DNA of 64,000 nt from Thalassomonas haliotis (GTDB taxonomy: Bacteria > Pseudomonadota > Gammaproteobacteria > Enterobacterales > Alteromonadaceae): contig NZ_CP059693.1 of NCBI RefSeq assembly GCF_028657945.1, forward strand, positions 3,534,001 through 3,598,000. The letters are read 5' to 3'. This document shows positions 1 to 10,655 of the stretch, one piece after another (within the stretch, counting starts at the first letter, position 1; each line of letters starts with the position of its first letter). The notes under the pieces are model-generated. The model searched no databases. It was not told where the DNA came from and saw only the letters and a list, made by a program, of their open reading frames with translations. A program made the position numbers and the translations under genes.

Positions 1-407
1 ACACCAAGCACACCTAAAATCACCGAAAACCAACCCCAAAGACTTAACGGGGCAGCAAAAAATAAAGCACCGACCAGCGCCACCTGAATAGCCTCGGTTT
101 TAGATAAACTGGTGGCTACGGCAAAATTACGGTATTGAAACGCCGCCACCAGAAAAACCGTGCCCAGAATCTGTGTCACACAGGCAATGCTCGCATATTG
201 TAAAAATGCCTGGTTTAACTGAGGAAGCGGCATTTGGTAGTGTTCGAGTAAGGCATATAGATACAGCCAGGCAAAAGGCAAGGCGTATAGATAACGGACA
301 CCGGTTGTTGCCATCGCATTTAAATGACCCGACAACTGCTTCTGCCCTGCCGTGCGTATTGCCTGCATCAGGGCGGCAAGCAAGGTGAAATAAATCCAGG
401 TTTGCAA
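1..407 (-). CDS. EamA/DMT-family transporter, N-terminal part (cut by window edge)
   Basis: Reading the minus strand from a TTG at 405-407, with AAGGAGTG just upstream, gives an open frame to the window edge. It contains several hydrophobic helices, including segments LYALPFAWLYLYALL and FLVAAFQYRNFAVATSLSKTE. Short helices with a conserved 'A..LSKTE..' turn are typical of the drug/metabolite transporter superfamily (EamA), inner-membrane carriers of about 300 residues with two five-helix repeats. Only about the first 135 residues lie here, so the substrate cannot be judged. The TTG start is chosen for its ribosome binding site; the 112-residue ATG frame across the same bases has no protein character. 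Confidence 0.6.
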   Translation of the reverse strand, partial: MQTWIYFTLLAALMQAIRTAGQKQLSGHLNAMATTGVRYLYALPFAWLYLYALLEHYQMPLPQLNQAFLQYASIACVTQILGTVFLVAAFQYRNFAVATSLSKTEAIQVALVGALFFAAPLSLWGWFSVILGVLG

Positions 408-500
408 CTCGACACTCCTTAAAAATAACAACAAGCTGCCATCTATGCCAAAGGATAAAGGGCAAAGAACTTCCTGATGAGCAGGTTAAAACAGGCGACC

Positions 501-3500
501 TTAATGCTCAGGGGTATATTTGAACTGGCTTTGCAGTTCACTTACGCCCAGTCCATTGAATTTTTTCACTTTAATTTGAACCGCAATTCTTTCCTTTAAG
601 GTTTCCACATGGCTGATCACCCCGATCATCTTGCCGCTGGCATTGAGGTTATCCAGGGCGTCCAGGGCAATTTCCAAGGTATCGTTATCTAAAGTGCCAA
701 AGCCTTCATCCAGAAACAGGGAGTCGATACTGGTTTTGGCGCTCACCAAATCCGATAATGCCAGCGCCAGCGCCAGACTCACCAGAAAGCTTTCCCCGCC
801 GGATAGCGTTTTGGTATCCCGGACAGTATCCCCCTGCCAGGTATCGAGTACTTCCAGCGCCAGGGCATCATTTTGCTGGCATTGCAGCTGATAGCGGCCA
901 TGTAAGCGCTCAAGCTGTAAATTCGCCAGATAAACCAGGTGGGCCAAGGTTAGCCCTTGGGCAAAGCGCCGAAATTTCGCCCCGTCGGCAGAGCCTACCA
1001 TAGCATTGAGGCAGGACAAGTCTTCCAGCTGCTCTTGCTTATCCGCTATTTGCCGGAGAATATCCGCCTGTTGCTCCCGCAGCTGCCGGTCATGGGCAAG
1101 TTTCTGGTTAAGCTCTCCCTGCTTTTGCTGCAACTGCTTAAGCGCTTGCTGCAAGCTATCGAGTTGCTGCTGCAACACCTGGATATTATCCAGGTCTTCA
1201 CCAAAACCGGCTTTTGCGGCCAACAGTTTTTCATTCGCTTGCTGCCCCTGATTAACCAGGGTTTGCGCCTGCTGGATATCCTCAGTAATTTGCTGCTTTA
1301 ACCGGGTGAGCTCCCGGCGTTTTTCCTCTGGTAACAAAGCGGCAAGAAAATCACTTTCTGACCCGAACGGACTGGCTGTCAGCTGTGACTGCCATTGCCC
1401 CTGCACAGTTGAGAATTGCTCCTCTCCCTGCTGTAACTGTTGCTGGCTCACCTGCAACTGTCCCTGCAATAATTTCACCTGTTGCCGGACACCATTAAGA
1501 GCCTGCTGATAACTGAGTAACTGCTGCTCCAGTGCCTTACGCTGTCCCTGGATATCCGCCCTGACCTCGCTCACCCGCTGTTTACCAAACAACTCCTGCC
1601 GCTGAGCCTTTTTATGCCCAAGCAACGCTTGATGTTGGTTAAATAAAACTTGTGCCTGTTGCTGCTGCTCGCTTAAATATCGCACCTGCTCTTCCTGTAC
1701 CGCCAAACTTTGCTGATGTGCCCCCAGCTGCTCTTTTTGCACTCCCTGGCGGATGACGGCTTGTTGGTAGTTTTCTACCTTAGTGCTTTGCTGCTGCCAC
1801 CAGCTAGCAAAGGTTTCCTGCGCCGGATAGTCTAACTCGAATGCGTTCAGCTCATCGGTTAATACGCCCCTTATTTGCTCAAGCGATGCTTGCTGTTGCT
1901 GGTACTGCTCCTTCATCTGGACAAGGGCATTGACATCAAAGCTAACTTTCCCCGCCAATAAATCAAACTGGTTTTGCAGCGCCATCACCTGCTTGTCCAA
2001 CTCAGTTACCGCTTGCTGTTGTTGATGTAATTGCTGGTTCAGCTGCTGTAATTGCTGATTTTGTGCCGTCAGGGAGCCCAGTTTTGCCTCATTGCTGAGC
2101 AAGACTTGCTCAATGTCCTCCAGATGACTGAGCGGACAGGAAAGCTGCAACACCTGTTGTAATTGCTGCCAGTTAAGCAGCAACTCTTCCTGCTCCCGGC
2201 GATTAACTTTCATGTTTTCGAGCAAACTGTCATGGCGGCCCTGGAGCTTGCTGATTTGATTATTCAGCTCAGTTCCCTGTTTCTCAATCTCCTTTAGCAG
2301 CAGTTTTTGCTGCTCTTGCCTTTGCTGATATTCACTGCTGCTCGCACTGGCATATTCCTGCACAGCCGGATGCTCCTTCGAGCCGCATAACGGACAGGCA
2401 TGACCCGGTTGTAACTGCTCCCTGTGCTGAGACAAGGACATTATGGTTTGCTGCTGGGATACCAGGGCATCTAAATCGCTGAGCTGTTGCTGCTCCCGGG
2501 AAAATCTCTGCCTTAATAGATCCCGCTCGGCGGTGATACCGGATAATTCGCCGCTAATTGCTTTGCTCTGCTGCTCTTGCTCGTTGAATTGCTCGTTAAG
2601 CCGGGCAAAACGCCGGGCATTTTGCAGTGCCAGTCCCGCTTGAGCTTGCTGCCCCTGCAGCCGGGTTAGCTCGTTTGCCAGTTGCTGTTCGTCAAAGCCG
2701 CTATGCTGCGCCAACAGCCCTTGCTTTTCTTCAATAAGGGCCTGCATTTTCTCTTGCCCCTGCTGGTATAAAACACCGCTTTGCTCAATGTTTTTTTGCT
2801 GATGCTCATGCTCAGCCCGGGCCTGGGCCAGCTGCTGGTCAAGATCGGCTATTTTGCCGCCAAGAATGCTTTGCTCACTGACTTGCTGGTTGATTTGGCT
2901 AAATCTGTCCTGCCATAAGGGCATTTTTTCCGCCAGTTGCAGATACTGGGAGTGCTGGTCGATAAAACGGCTGTTGTTTTCATACTCGCCAAGCAAGGTT
3001 TTATGCCCGCCCTGGTTCTGCTGTAATTGCTGCCGGGCGCCGTCGAGTTTTTCTGTCACTTGTGCCAGCAGTTGCTGCTGGCGGTTAACCTGGCCGAGAT
3101 CTGAATCAATCGCCTGATCCAGGGGAATAATGGTTTCGAGCACTAAAGTTTCGGTGCGGATAAAATCCTGCTCTTTAGCGGCCTGCTCTTGGGTAAGCTG
3201 CTCTAATTGCGCATTCTGACTGCCGGCTTTTTCTTCGGCAACCGCTAACTCAGCGCTAATTTTGTCGATCGCCAGCTGATTCTGCACCTGGACCTGGTTA
3301 AGGGCCTGTTTTTGCTCATAAGTACTGCGCAGCGCTTCGGCAGGCTCTGCCTTTTGCAGCTGAAGCAACAAGTCTTGTGACTCATTTTCTTTTGCTTGCG
3401 CCTGCACCAGGACATCCCTGGCACCGGCCAATTGCGCACAAGATTGTTGATATTGTTGCTGCCAGTTCAGCGCCTGTTGTGCTTTTTCCTGCTGCACCAA

Positions 3501-4199
3501 AAGCTCTTTTTCCTTGTGCTGGTTTTGTTCAGCTACTTGTTGGATCTCGGTTAACTGCTCCGCTGTCAGTACCGATACCCCCTGGCTTTGCGCCATCAGG
3601 AGCTTTAATGCTTCATTTTCACTTTTAAAGTCTTCATAGATCTTTTGTGAGATCAGGCCATAAATTTCCGTGCCGGTGAGCTCTTCCAACAGCTCGGCCC
3701 GCTCATTGGCCGGGGCATTTAAAAAAGCGGCAAATTGCCCCTGGGATAACATCATAGACTTGGTAAAGCGGCCAAAGTCCAGTCCGGTAATACGGGCAAT
3801 TTCAGCGCGCACCACAGAAAGTTTTTCCGCAACAATAGTACCGTCAAGTTTGGCCAGTTCGGCCTTGGGTGATTGTAACTTCCCGTCCAGCTGGTTTTTA
3901 GCCCGGCGCTGGCTCCAAAAGGCGCGATACCCCTGGCCTTTAACTTCAAATTCCACCTCCGCCAGACAAGTGGCGGTATTGCGGGTCATCAGCTGGTTTT
4001 GCTTATCCGATACCGTCAGTCTCGGGGTCTGATGATAAAGGGCCAGGCAAATGGCATCTAATATTGTGGTTTTTCCGGCACCTGTGGGACCGGTAATGGC
4101 AAAAAGCCCGTTGCTGTCAAACGGCGAGGCGCTAAAGTCGATCTTCCAGCTGCCCTTTAAGGCATTGAGGTTTTCAAAACGCAGGCTTAGGATCTTCAT
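501..4199 (-). CDS. sbcC: SbcC, ATPase subunit of the SbcCD nuclease
   Basis: A 1232-residue Rad50-like SMC protein. With SbcD it forms a nuclease that opens hairpins and trims blocked double-strand DNA ends in the cytoplasm. The Walker A motif GPTGAGKTT is at residues 37-45. Very long Gln-rich coiled coils flank a zinc hook, CPLC, at Cys602/Cys605. The ABC signature LSGGESF and Walker B region [11 protein letters not shown] lie near the C-terminus. The length is slightly above the roughly 1050 residues of the E. coli protein, consistent with longer coils. Its ATG overlaps the sbcD stop by 4 bp, so the two are translationally coupled. The Gln richness of the coils produces CTG/TTG-rich DNA and many shadow frames on the plus strand. 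Confidence 0.97.
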   Translation of the reverse strand: MKILSLRFENLNALKGSWKIDFSASPFDSNGLFAITGPTGAGKTTILDAICLALYHQTPRLTVSDKQNQLMTRNTATCLAEVEFEVKGQGYRAFWSQRRAKNQLDGKLQSPKAELAKLDGTIVAEKLSVVRAEIARITGLDFGRFTKSMMLSQGQFAAFLNAPANERAELLEELTGTEIYGLISQKIYEDFKSENEALKLLMAQSQGVSVLTAEQLTEIQQVAEQNQHKEKELLVQQEKAQQALNWQQQYQQSCAQLAGARDVLVQAQAKENESQDLLLQLQKAEPAEALRSTYEQKQALNQVQVQNQLAIDKISAELAVAEEKAGSQNAQLEQLTQEQAAKEQDFIRTETLVLETIIPLDQAIDSDLGQVNRQQQLLAQVTEKLDGARQQLQQNQGGHKTLLGEYENNSRFIDQHSQYLQLAEKMPLWQDRFSQINQQVSEQSILGGKIADLDQQLAQARAEHEHQQKNIEQSGVLYQQGQEKMQALIEEKQGLLAQHSGFDEQQLANELTRLQGQQAQAGLALQNARRFARLNEQFNEQEQQSKAISGELSGITAERDLLRQRFSREQQQLSDLDALVSQQQTIMSLSQHREQLQPGHACPLCGSKEHPAVQEYASASSSEYQQRQEQQKLLLKEIEKQGTELNNQISKLQGRHDSLLENMKVNRREQEELLLNWQQLQQVLQLSCPLSHLEDIEQVLLSNEAKLGSLTAQNQQLQQLNQQLHQQQQAVTELDKQVMALQNQFDLLAGKVSFDVNALVQMKEQYQQQQASLEQIRGVLTDELNAFELDYPAQETFASWWQQQSTKVENYQQAVIRQGVQKEQLGAHQQSLAVQEEQVRYLSEQQQQAQVLFNQHQALLGHKKAQRQELFGKQRVSEVRADIQGQRKALEQQLLSYQQALNGVRQQVKLLQGQLQVSQQQLQQGEEQFSTVQGQWQSQLTASPFGSESDFLAALLPEEKRRELTRLKQQITEDIQQAQTLVNQGQQANEKLLAAKAGFGEDLDNIQVLQQQLDSLQQALKQLQQKQGELNQKLAHDRQLREQQADILRQIADKQEQLEDLSCLNAMVGSADGAKFRRFAQGLTLAHLVYLANLQLERLHGRYQLQCQQNDALALEVLDTWQGDTVRDTKTLSGGESFLVSLALALALSDLVSAKTSIDSLFLDEGFGTLDNDTLEIALDALDNLNASGKMIGVISHVETLKERIAVQIKVKKFNGLGVSELQSQFKYTPEH

Positions 4200-5458
4200 A
4201 GATTCTGCTCCGTTTTAACCGCCTCGGCCGTCTGTAAAAATAATGCCGTTACCCTTTGCTCCAGCACCTGCTCTTGCTGCGTTTGCCAGTTTTCCTGTGC
4301 CAACCGGGCAGTGAACACATCCGTTATCGATAATTCATCTAAGGTGATCTTCTCCTGACCGCCGCCGAGCACTTGCCGGTCTTTTTTACTGCGCCGGATC
4401 CTCAAGACTTCTATCGGCAAGTCTTCAAGCAAAATTTCAATCCTGCCCTGTAAATCCTGCAGATAATCGCCGCTGTCTATCTCGATATCCAGCCACAGGG
4501 TTTGCCCTGCCTTTAATGCTTGCCCGTGCTGCGCCGCCAACCGATGGACTTCCGGCCCTAAACCTTCCAGTGACGATTTCACCATAAACAAAGGTTGAAA
4601 ACAGGGCACTTGCACTGATGTTACCAGCTCCAGCTCACCGCCGGCAAAATCAGCCAGCAAGACCTGCTTGCCTTGTCCCGCTTCATCGAAACTTAATGGC
4701 AAGGGAGAGCCGCTGTAACGGATATGCTCAGTTTTTGCGACTTTTTGTCCGCGGTGGATATGTCCCAGGGCAATATAGTCGGCCTCGGGGAATTCGCGGG
4801 CGGGAAAAGCTTCTAAGGTGCCGATATAAATATCTCGCACCGACTCTGTGGTGGTAACCCCCAAGGCGGTAAGGTGCCCGGTGGCCATGATAGGCAGTTT
4901 TTCTCCTCCAGCAGCTGCTGCGGCACTTTTTGCCAGCTGCTCAGCCCGGCGGTAAAGCCGCTGGTAATGCTCGCTGATGGCCAGTTGCAACGCCTGCTGC
5001 TTTTCCCGGGCACTTTGTCCCGCCCGGCTTTTAAGGACATCTCTTGGCCGGATAAAGGGAATGGCGCATAACACCAGGGCATCCTCGCCGCTTTTATTTT
5101 TAACAACAAAAACCTGCTCTTCCAGATCATCGCTGACCGCCGGGATCACCCGGGTGGACAAGTGTGCCAGCAATTGTTTCGACTCACCAAGCATGGCAAC
5201 CGAGTCATGATTACCGGCTAAAATCACCAGCTGACAGCCGAGGCGGTTTAACTGCACGACAAAATCGAAATACATTTCCCGGGCATAACTGGGGGGAGTG
5301 CCGGTATCGAAAATATCACCGGCCACCAACACTAAGTCCACCGACAAGCTGCTGACCTGCTCCAGTAACCAGGTTAAAAACCCCTGGTGCTCTGCGGCCC
5401 GGCTTTTGCCATAAAAATATTGTCCCAGATGCCAGTCTGAGGTATGAAGAATACGCAT
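4196..5458 (-). CDS. sbcD: SbcD, nuclease subunit of the SbcCD complex
   Basis: A 420-residue Mre11-like metallophosphoesterase, the Mn-dependent nuclease partner of SbcC. The N-terminal metal motifs are in order: TSDWHLG (Asp8, His10), GDIFDTG, AGNHDS and later LGHIHRGQ, followed by a C-terminal capping region. It is first in the sbcDC operon, as is usual, and overlaps sbcC by 4 bp (ATGA). The start is the ATG followed by RILHTSDWH, where the family normally begins. The 281 bp upstream, shared with divergent ybaK, should hold the promoters of both genes. Confidence 0.97.
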   Translation of the reverse strand: MRILHTSDWHLGQYFYGKSRAAEHQGFLTWLLEQVSSLSVDLVLVAGDIFDTGTPPSYAREMYFDFVVQLNRLGCQLVILAGNHDSVAMLGESKQLLAHLSTRVIPAVSDDLEEQVFVVKNKSGEDALVLCAIPFIRPRDVLKSRAGQSAREKQQALQLAISEHYQRLYRRAEQLAKSAAAAAGGEKLPIMATGHLTALGVTTTESVRDIYIGTLEAFPAREFPEADYIALGHIHRGQKVAKTEHIRYSGSPLPLSFDEAGQGKQVLLADFAGGELELVTSVQVPCFQPLFMVKSSLEGLGPEVHRLAAQHGQALKAGQTLWLDIEIDSGDYLQDLQGRIEILLEDLPIEVLRIRRSKKDRQVLGGGQEKITLDELSITDVFTARLAQENWQTQQEQVLEQRVTALFLQTAEAVKTEQNL

Positions 5459-5739
5459 AAAAAATGAAAAGCCCTGTCAGCACAGCTAGCCATGAATCGC
5501 CTTTGTCGCTGCGGCGATCATAAAACTCAATAACAAAAAAACAGATTCTACCCCAAGCCGGGGCAAGACGCAGGAAAAATTGTTAATTTTCATTATTCTT
5601 CATTTTTATCCGGTTTCATCGCCAGGGGTCAGCAAAGCCATTGCAACTTTCGATTGAATAACACATAGTGGCAATTTCAGGTAACACTTATTTATAAGCG
5701 CTTTACCATAAAGTACAGATCTCTCTTTCAGGAGTTGCC

Positions 5740-6213
5740 ATGACACCGGCCGTCAACAGCGCTAAAAAGCATAACATCCCCTTTACCCTACACCAGTACC
5801 AGCATGAAGCAAGCTCGACTTCTTTTGGCCTGGAAGCTGTAGAAAAGCTGGCGGTGGCACCGGAAAAGGTTTTTAAAACCTTAGTGGTAAGCACCCAGGA
5901 CAAGCAATTGGCGGTGGCCATAGTGCCGGTACTGCAGCAATTAGATCTTAAAGCCATGGCCAAGGCACTGCACTGTAAAAAAGTGACTATGGCAGACAAG
6001 GCGCAGGTAGAGAAAACGACCGGTTATCTGCTGGGAGGGATCAGTCCGCTTGGACAGAAAAAAAGCCTGGTAACCATCATAGATAATAGTAGTGAAGCCT
6101 TAACCACTATGTTTGTCAGCGGTGGAAAACGGGGTCTGGAAATTGAACTCGCCCCCGGAGATCTTGCCCGCCTTACCCGGGGAAGCTTTTCCCCCATAGG
6201 TAGCGAAAATTAA
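5740..6213 (+). CDS. ybaK: YbaK-type Cys-tRNA(Pro)/Cys-tRNA(Cys) deacylase
   Basis: A 157-residue YbaK/EbsC protein. The family removes cysteine from tRNA(Pro) mischarged by prolyl-tRNA synthetase, acting in trans in the cytoplasm. Visible family features are an N-terminal TPA...K..IPF..H.Y, the motif VFKTLVV around the substrate pocket, the lysine-containing segment CKKVTMADK, and the glycine-rich loop GYLLGGISPLGQKK. The length is typical. A ribosome binding site (TCAGGAG) lies before the ATG. It stands divergent from sbcDC, and mgsA follows 40 bp downstream. Confidence 0.93.
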   Translation: MTPAVNSAKKHNIPFTLHQYQHEASSTSFGLEAVEKLAVAPEKVFKTLVVSTQDKQLAVAIVPVLQQLDLKAMAKALHCKKVTMADKAQVEKTTGYLLGGISPLGQKKSLVTIIDNSSEALTTMFVSGGKRGLEIELAPGDLARLTRGSFSPIGSEN

Positions 6214-6253
6214 CCAGCACTTGATTGAAAAGTCTTATTGAAGGAGACAAACC

Positions 6254-6718
6254 ATGCAGTATAAAACCGTCACCACAGCAAAAACCAAAGCCATTGCCCT
6301 GGTCGGCCATGACAACCGTAAAGATGAACTGATCAGCTGGTGCCGGCAGCACAGGCAAAAGCTGGCCGCCCATAAGCTTTTTGCCACAGGCACCAGCGGA
6401 CACCTGGTGGCGGAGCAAACCTCACTTAAGGTCGAAAAACTCATCAGCGGCCCCCTGGGGGGCGATCAGCAAATCGGCGCCTTGATATCGGAGCAAAAAA
6501 TCGACATGCTGATTTTTTTCTGGGATCCCCTGGCAGCCCAGCCCCATGATCCCGATGTCAAAGCCTTATTAAGGCTGGCGGCGGTATGGAATATCCCGGT
6601 TGCCTGCAACCAGTCCAGTGCCGACTTTATCGTTAACTCCCCTTTATTTGACAGCGAATACGACAAATCTGTCCCGGATTACCAGCACTATATCAATAGC
6701 CGGGTGACGGGCAAATAA
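6254..6718 (+). CDS. mgsA: Methylglyoxal synthase
   Basis: A 154-residue enzyme that converts dihydroxyacetone phosphate to methylglyoxal and phosphate, a bypass of lower glycolysis in the cytoplasm. Signature elements are ALVGHDNRK with the catalytic-region histidine, the phosphate loop FATGTSGHL, the catalytic Asp in GPLGGDQQIGA, and FFWDPLAAQPHDPD followed by IPVACNQSSADF. The length matches E. coli MgsA (152). AAGGAG precedes the ATG. It follows ybaK closely and could share its transcript. Confidence 0.96.
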   Translation: MQYKTVTTAKTKAIALVGHDNRKDELISWCRQHRQKLAAHKLFATGTSGHLVAEQTSLKVEKLISGPLGGDQQIGALISEQKIDMLIFFWDPLAAQPHDPDVKALLRLAAVWNIPVACNQSSADFIVNSPLFDSEYDKSVPDYQHYINSRVTGK

Positions 6719-6833
6719 TACGCCTTTGATGATAATCTTAACTAAATGCTTATTTTTACTATAATAAATAAAAGGATCGGTGAAAGCATGCCCGAGCAGC
6801 AAACTAAATCAAGATAAACCCCAATAAGCTGAG

Positions 6834-8096
6834 ATGAGTTTTATGAAGCCATATCATTCTTTCTTTTATGCTGTGGTGCTACTTTTTTTTACCCCGGCGC
6901 TATCAGTTTCTGCTCATGGCAAGGATATCAATCAGTTTTACAAACTCTATCTCGATGCCGATTTCACCCATAGCAAAACAGCAGGTTACGCGATAAAGCA
7001 AGGCATCATGCTGGCCCTGGCTGAAAACAATTATCAAATCCAGAACTACCGCTTTGAATTAGTGCTAAAAGATCATAAAGGTAACTCACTGCGCAGCAAA
7101 AACAACCTGGAGAGTTTTTTAGCAGATCCCCGGGCACTGGCGGTATTTTCAGGTCTGCATTCACCTCCCCTGTTAGCCAACAAATCCTATATCAATAACC
7201 AGCAAATCCTGGTGCTCGACCCCTGGGCAGCGGCAGGTCCCATTACCCGGAGTAAAGGGAAAGAAAACTGGATTTTCCGTTTATCCATTGATGATTATAA
7301 AGCCGGCTATACCATCAGCAAATACGCAATTAATCAGGGATTTAAGAAACCCTACCTGTTACTGGAAAATACCGGCTGGGGACGGTCAAATGAGAAAACC
7401 ATGACCCGCGCCCTAAATGCTAAAGGCATTAATCCCGTTGGCATCGAGTGGTTTAATTGGGGCATAGGAAAAAGCCATGCGCGATTATTATTGCGTAAAA
7501 TCCTGACATCCCGCGCCGATGTGATCTTTTTTGTCGGCAATGCCCCGGAAGCAAAAACCTTTGTCCGGGCAATGCTTGACCTACCGGCAAAGACACGCCT
7601 GCCGTTTCGCAGTCACTGGGGGATAACAGGGGGAGACTTTGCCCTGGTGATCAATGCCGAAATGCGAAAGGCAATCGATCTACAGTTTATCCAAACCCGG
7701 TTTTCTTTTCTGAACCGGCCATTATCAAGCTTTGCACAAAAGGTACTGAGCAATGCCATAACAGAGTTTCCCGAGATCAGCTCTCCTTACGATATCAAGG
7801 CGCAAACAGGTTTTGTCCATGGCTACGACTTAACCAGGTTACTGATAGCGGCCATCCGCCAGGCGGGGTTAACGGGCAAGGCTAAGCAAGACAGGCAGGC
7901 AATCCACCGGGCCCTTGAGCATTTGTCTGAAGATGTCACCGGGCTGCTAAAAACTTACCGCCGACCGTTTCAGCCTTATGATAAAAACACTCCCAATGCC
8001 CATGAAGCACTGGACCAGCAGGATTATACCATGGGCTATTACGGCAATAGAAATGAAGTGCTCCTGCTGACGCAGCCGGTACCAGGCAATTACTGA
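6834..8096 (+). CDS. Periplasmic binding protein (branched-chain amino acid / type 1 PBP-like)
   Basis: A 420-residue protein with a signal peptide (hydrophobic residues about 8-25, cleavage probably after SVSA) and the look of a type 1 periplasmic binding fold. Family-like segments are an early helix with GIMLALAENN, VFSGLHSPP, ILVLDPWAAAGPITR and FFVGNAPEAKTFVRAM. No permease or ATPase gene is nearby, so transport is unlikely. The next sequence on the same strand is a broken membrane-sensor gene, and binding proteins of this type often present ligand to such a sensor (compare TorT/TorS). The start could also be the ATG at 6843; neither has a strong ribosome binding site. The ligand is unknown. 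Confidence 0.75.
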   Translation: MSFMKPYHSFFYAVVLLFFTPALSVSAHGKDINQFYKLYLDADFTHSKTAGYAIKQGIMLALAENNYQIQNYRFELVLKDHKGNSLRSKNNLESFLADPRALAVFSGLHSPPLLANKSYINNQQILVLDPWAAAGPITRSKGKENWIFRLSIDDYKAGYTISKYAINQGFKKPYLLLENTGWGRSNEKTMTRALNAKGINPVGIEWFNWGIGKSHARLLLRKILTSRADVIFFVGNAPEAKTFVRAMLDLPAKTRLPFRSHWGITGGDFALVINAEMRKAIDLQFIQTRFSFLNRPLSSFAQKVLSNAITEFPEISSPYDIKAQTGFVHGYDLTRLLIAAIRQAGLTGKAKQDRQAIHRALEHLSEDVTGLLKTYRRPFQPYDKNTPNAHEALDQQDYTMGYYGNRNEVLLLTQPVPGNY

Positions 8097-8664
8097 GACC
8101 ATCACCGGATAAAAATAACAACAACATCAAACATATTTCCATTTATTACGCCCTTGCCCGCTTCGTCTTTTTAAGCTGCTTAGCCCTGGCCCTGTTCACG
8201 ACAGTGCTGGTGGTCGACCATGTGGCCATTTCCTTTAACCAACAGCAAGACAAGGTCATTAACCGGGAAATTGCCAGTTTCAGTAAAAATTTTCAGCGGT
8301 TTCTCAGCCACAGACAAATCTTGCCCAGTGAGCAGGCACCTGCCGCTATCATGGTACAAGCTTTAACACAACCGGAGCCTGATATCGGAAAGAGCCAAGA
8401 TTTTATCGCCGCTCCTTCGATACTCGGGACCCCCCCCAGAGTGTATTGGATTTTCAGGGTAATATCCTGCATGCCACAGCTCGCCCCCGGATGCTGGAGT
8501 TTAAACAAACATCCCGGTGAAAACCTTCCAGGCAACAGGGTTTCTCTTTCCTGAGCATCCCCAGACTCTGTTACCAGCACTGCCAGGGCTTTATTGACGA
8601 TCTGGCTTCCATACCTTTTAAGGTTCTTTTTATACCTGTTACGGTTACACTTATACACCTTTGA
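8097..8664 (+). pseudogene. Degraded membrane sensor gene (N-terminal and periplasmic part only)
   Basis: Directly after the binding-protein stop, one frame encodes a transmembrane helix (about 8138-8215, ALARFVFLSCLALALFTTVL). An extracytoplasmic stretch with SFNQQQDKVINREI and FSKNFQRFL follows. The frame breaks at a run of eight C (8430-8437). One base away it continues as DFQGNILHATARPRMLEF and stops at TGA. A third frame then carries CYQHCQGFIDDLASIPFK and a hydrophobic stretch up to a stop at 8664. No start codon with a ribosome binding site is visible and no kinase or GGDEF output domain remains. I read this as a sensor gene lost by slippage plus deletion. A sequencing error at the C run would explain only the first break. 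Confidence 0.6.
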
Positions 8665-8716
8665 GAATGCCAGCCACAAGAGAGTGGCTGAAATTAAGGC
8701 AAGATAAGTGATACTT

Positions 8717-9253
8717 TTAAAAATGGCCAAGAACAAGTTCATAACCGCCACAAGGCAGGAATAATTCAGTTCCTTGCGGGGTTTGCCGCGCTTTGGCGAT
8801 ATCCGCCCACTGGTAAAAAACATTACGGTGAACTTTTGCCAATAGGTTGCGGCGCACAGTTATATACAAACAGCCGTTATCACTGATATGCAAAGGATGG
8901 TTTTCCCCCAGAATAAATTCATCACCGAGACTGGTGGCAACTTGCATTTCACCATATTCCCCCTGCCGCCAGGACCACTGGCTCAGGATAAAAGGCACAT
9001 CTTCAACGGTGATTTTAATTTTCTCTACCGGGGTTACCAGGAAATAATCTTGCCCTTCCTTTTTTAATACCGAGGCAAAGAGTTTCACTAAATTCTGGCG
9101 CTTAAAAACAGTATCGTTATGATACCAACTACCGTCCTTTTTGATCCTTAAATTAATTTCACCGCAATACGGGGGATCCCATAATTCAACCGGCGGCAAC
9201 TTTTTCTCTTTACCCGAGAGGTTAAGTTGTGAAGTTATTTTTTCCAGTGACAT
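8717..9253 (-). CDS. DUF1285 family protein
   Basis: A 178-residue cytoplasmic protein matching the DUF1285 family by its pattern: PPVELWDPPYCGEINLRI, then DGSWYHNDTVF with a following R..LVKLFASVL, and FLVTPVEKIKITVEDVPF. The molecular role is not established. The start is placed at the ATG reading MSLEKI because GGAAA lies seven bases upstream and relatives begin this way. An in-frame ATG 18 bp further up (9271) gives six extra residues. It is a single gene, tail to tail with the broken sensor. Confidence 0.85.
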   Translation of the reverse strand: MSLEKITSQLNLSGKEKKLPPVELWDPPYCGEINLRIKKDGSWYHNDTVFKRQNLVKLFASVLKKEGQDYFLVTPVEKIKITVEDVPFILSQWSWRQGEYGEMQVATSLGDEFILGENHPLHISDNGCLYITVRRNLLAKVHRNVFYQWADIAKARQTPQGTELFLPCGGYELVLGHF

Positions 9254-9471
9254 AAACCATTTCCATAACATGCGCTTATAAGCGACATTTTACCATTTTT
9301 CTCGGCAAAAGTGTGCTAAGGCAATATTTTAATTACGATAGAAAAAGAGAATTTAAAGGGATAATGCAGCAAAGGCTACAGAGATTTTCGGCGAATAAGC
9401 GCGGAGCATATACAAAGCAGGTTAAACGGCTTATGCCCCTGAGCAAAACTCATTGTGGAGGGTTAAACCGA

Positions 9472-9771
9472 CTAAATTTTTAAACGCTGGATATTATCCG
9501 CCAATACCTTAGCGCCTATGCCTTTGACCTTCAGCAGATCATCGACACTGGCAAACTTTCCGTTCATTTTACGATAGCTGATAATGGCCTGTGCCCGTTT
9601 CTTACCGACGCCTTTTAATGAAAGCAAGTCATCCAGGCTGGCCTGGTTAAGGTCTATCGTCTGGCTGGCAACTTCAACCGCTTTGGCTTGCTCCGGCATT
9701 TGTTGGGCAATAGATACAGCACTGAAACAAGTGAACAGGGCAATTAACAGCAATGAAGAAATCTTTTTCAT
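9472..9771 (-). CDS. ComEA-like helix-hairpin-helix protein
   Basis: A 99-residue secreted protein. A signal peptide covers about residues 1-22 (AVSIA before the mature QQMPEQ). A tandem helix-hairpin-helix domain follows: DLNQASLDDLLSLKGVGKKRAQAI and then FASVDDLLKVKGIGAKVL. ComEA-type proteins bind incoming double-stranded DNA in the periplasm and ratchet it inward during transformation. Small free-standing versions like this are common in gammaproteobacteria, and DNA binding is an inference from the fold. No other competence genes are nearby. Confidence 0.88.
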   Translation of the reverse strand: MKKISSLLLIALFTCFSAVSIAQQMPEQAKAVEVASQTIDLNQASLDDLLSLKGVGKKRAQAIISYRKMNGKFASVDDLLKVKGIGAKVLADNIQRLKI

Positions 9772-9810
9772 AACTAAATCCTTGTAAATGAAATGTTCTA
9801 AAAGGGAGTG

Positions 9811-9841
9811 AATAAGTGGCCTCAGAAATCGGCCACTTATT
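9811..9841 (-). terminator. Hairpin downstream of pyrF
   Basis: An 11-bp perfect inverted repeat (AATAAGTGGCC with GGCCACTTATT, nine-base loop) lies 56 bp past the pyrF stop and before comEA, both on the minus strand. Only a short T-rich tail follows, so it may be a weak terminator or an mRNA-stabilising hairpin. Confidence 0.5.
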
Positions 9842-9896
9842 AGGTTTAGAAGTATTTATTGCCTATGTCAAAAAGAAGTGGAGCTTTATTCCGGCA

Positions 9897-10595
9897 TTAG
9901 CTCTTGAGGGATTGATTAATATCCAAAAGCACCTGATGGGGATCGGCAGCTTTGGTGATGGGCCGACCGATAACTAAATAATCAACGCCAACTTCAACCG
10001 CTTGCTCAGGTGTCATAATTCTTTTTTGATCATTGCTGGCAGCCCCCGCCGGACGGATACCCGGGGTGATCAATTTAAACTCCTGCCCAAAGGCCTGTTT
10101 TAATTTTTCGGCTTCCCAGGCAGAGCAAACAACGCCATCCAGGCCGCATTCTTTGGTCAAGCCCGCCAGGCGCATCACCTGCTCCTCGGGAGAAACATCT
10201 ATACCTATGCCTTGTAAGTCTTCCTCTCCCATGCTGGTTAACACAGTAACGGCAATTAATAACGGTGCTTTATCACCGTAGGGCGCTAAAGCTTCTTTTG
10301 CTTTGACCATCATTTCCTTACCGCCGCTGGCATGGACATTCACCATCCATACCCCTAAATCTGCCGCCGCGGTCACCGCTTTGGCGACGGTATTGGGAAT
10401 ATCATGGAATTTCAGATCCAAGAAAACATCAAAGCCCTTATCCACCAGCTGACGCACAAATTCAGGACCAAAATAAGTAAACATTTCCTTGCCGACTTTT
10501 AACCGGCAATCATTGCTGTCAATCTTATCGACAAAAGACAAAGCCTGTGCTTTGTTATCAAAATCCAATGCAACCAGGACTTTTGCATCATTCAT
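9897..10595 (-). CDS. pyrF: Orotidine 5'-phosphate decarboxylase
   Basis: A 232-residue enzyme for the last step of UMP synthesis, OMP to UMP plus CO2, cytoplasmic. The TIM-barrel hallmarks are visible: VALDFDN at the N-terminus, LKVGKEMF, the catalytic-site motif [11 protein letters not shown], and the C-terminal phosphate site TPGIRP followed by YLVIGRPIT. The length is normal. It lies 60 bp downstream of lapB on the same strand, the order seen in E. coli (lapA-lapB-pyrF). Confidence 0.97.
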   Translation of the reverse strand: MNDAKVLVALDFDNKAQALSFVDKIDSNDCRLKVGKEMFTYFGPEFVRQLVDKGFDVFLDLKFHDIPNTVAKAVTAAADLGVWMVNVHASGGKEMMVKAKEALAPYGDKAPLLIAVTVLTSMGEEDLQGIGIDVSPEEQVMRLAGLTKECGLDGVVCSAWEAEKLKQAFGQEFKLITPGIRPAGAASNDQKRIMTPEQAVEVGVDYLVIGRPITKAADPHQVLLDINQSLKS

Positions 10596-10655
10596 TATTT
10601 CTACCCTTGTATATCTTAAAAACTAAACAAAACATCGCTCGCATGGGCGAAAAAG

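Noticed and set aside
127-465. A 112-residue minus-strand frame at the left edge
   Set aside because: The true frame here is the transporter starting at TTG 407; this frame is Cys/Gly-rich without any protein pattern.
631-3117. Several Cys/Ser-rich plus-strand frames opposite sbcC
   Set aside because: They arise because the Gln-rich coils of SbcC use CAG/CAA codons, which read as Cys, Leu or Ala codons on the other strand.
8293-8823. A 176-residue minus-strand frame, partly hydrophobic, overlapping the end of the DUF1285 gene and the broken sensor
   Set aside because: It overlaps a real gene on the same strand in another frame and is antisense to a decayed gene. A transmembrane-like stretch (YLALISATLLWLAF) keeps a small doubt, but no ribosome binding site or family pattern was seen.
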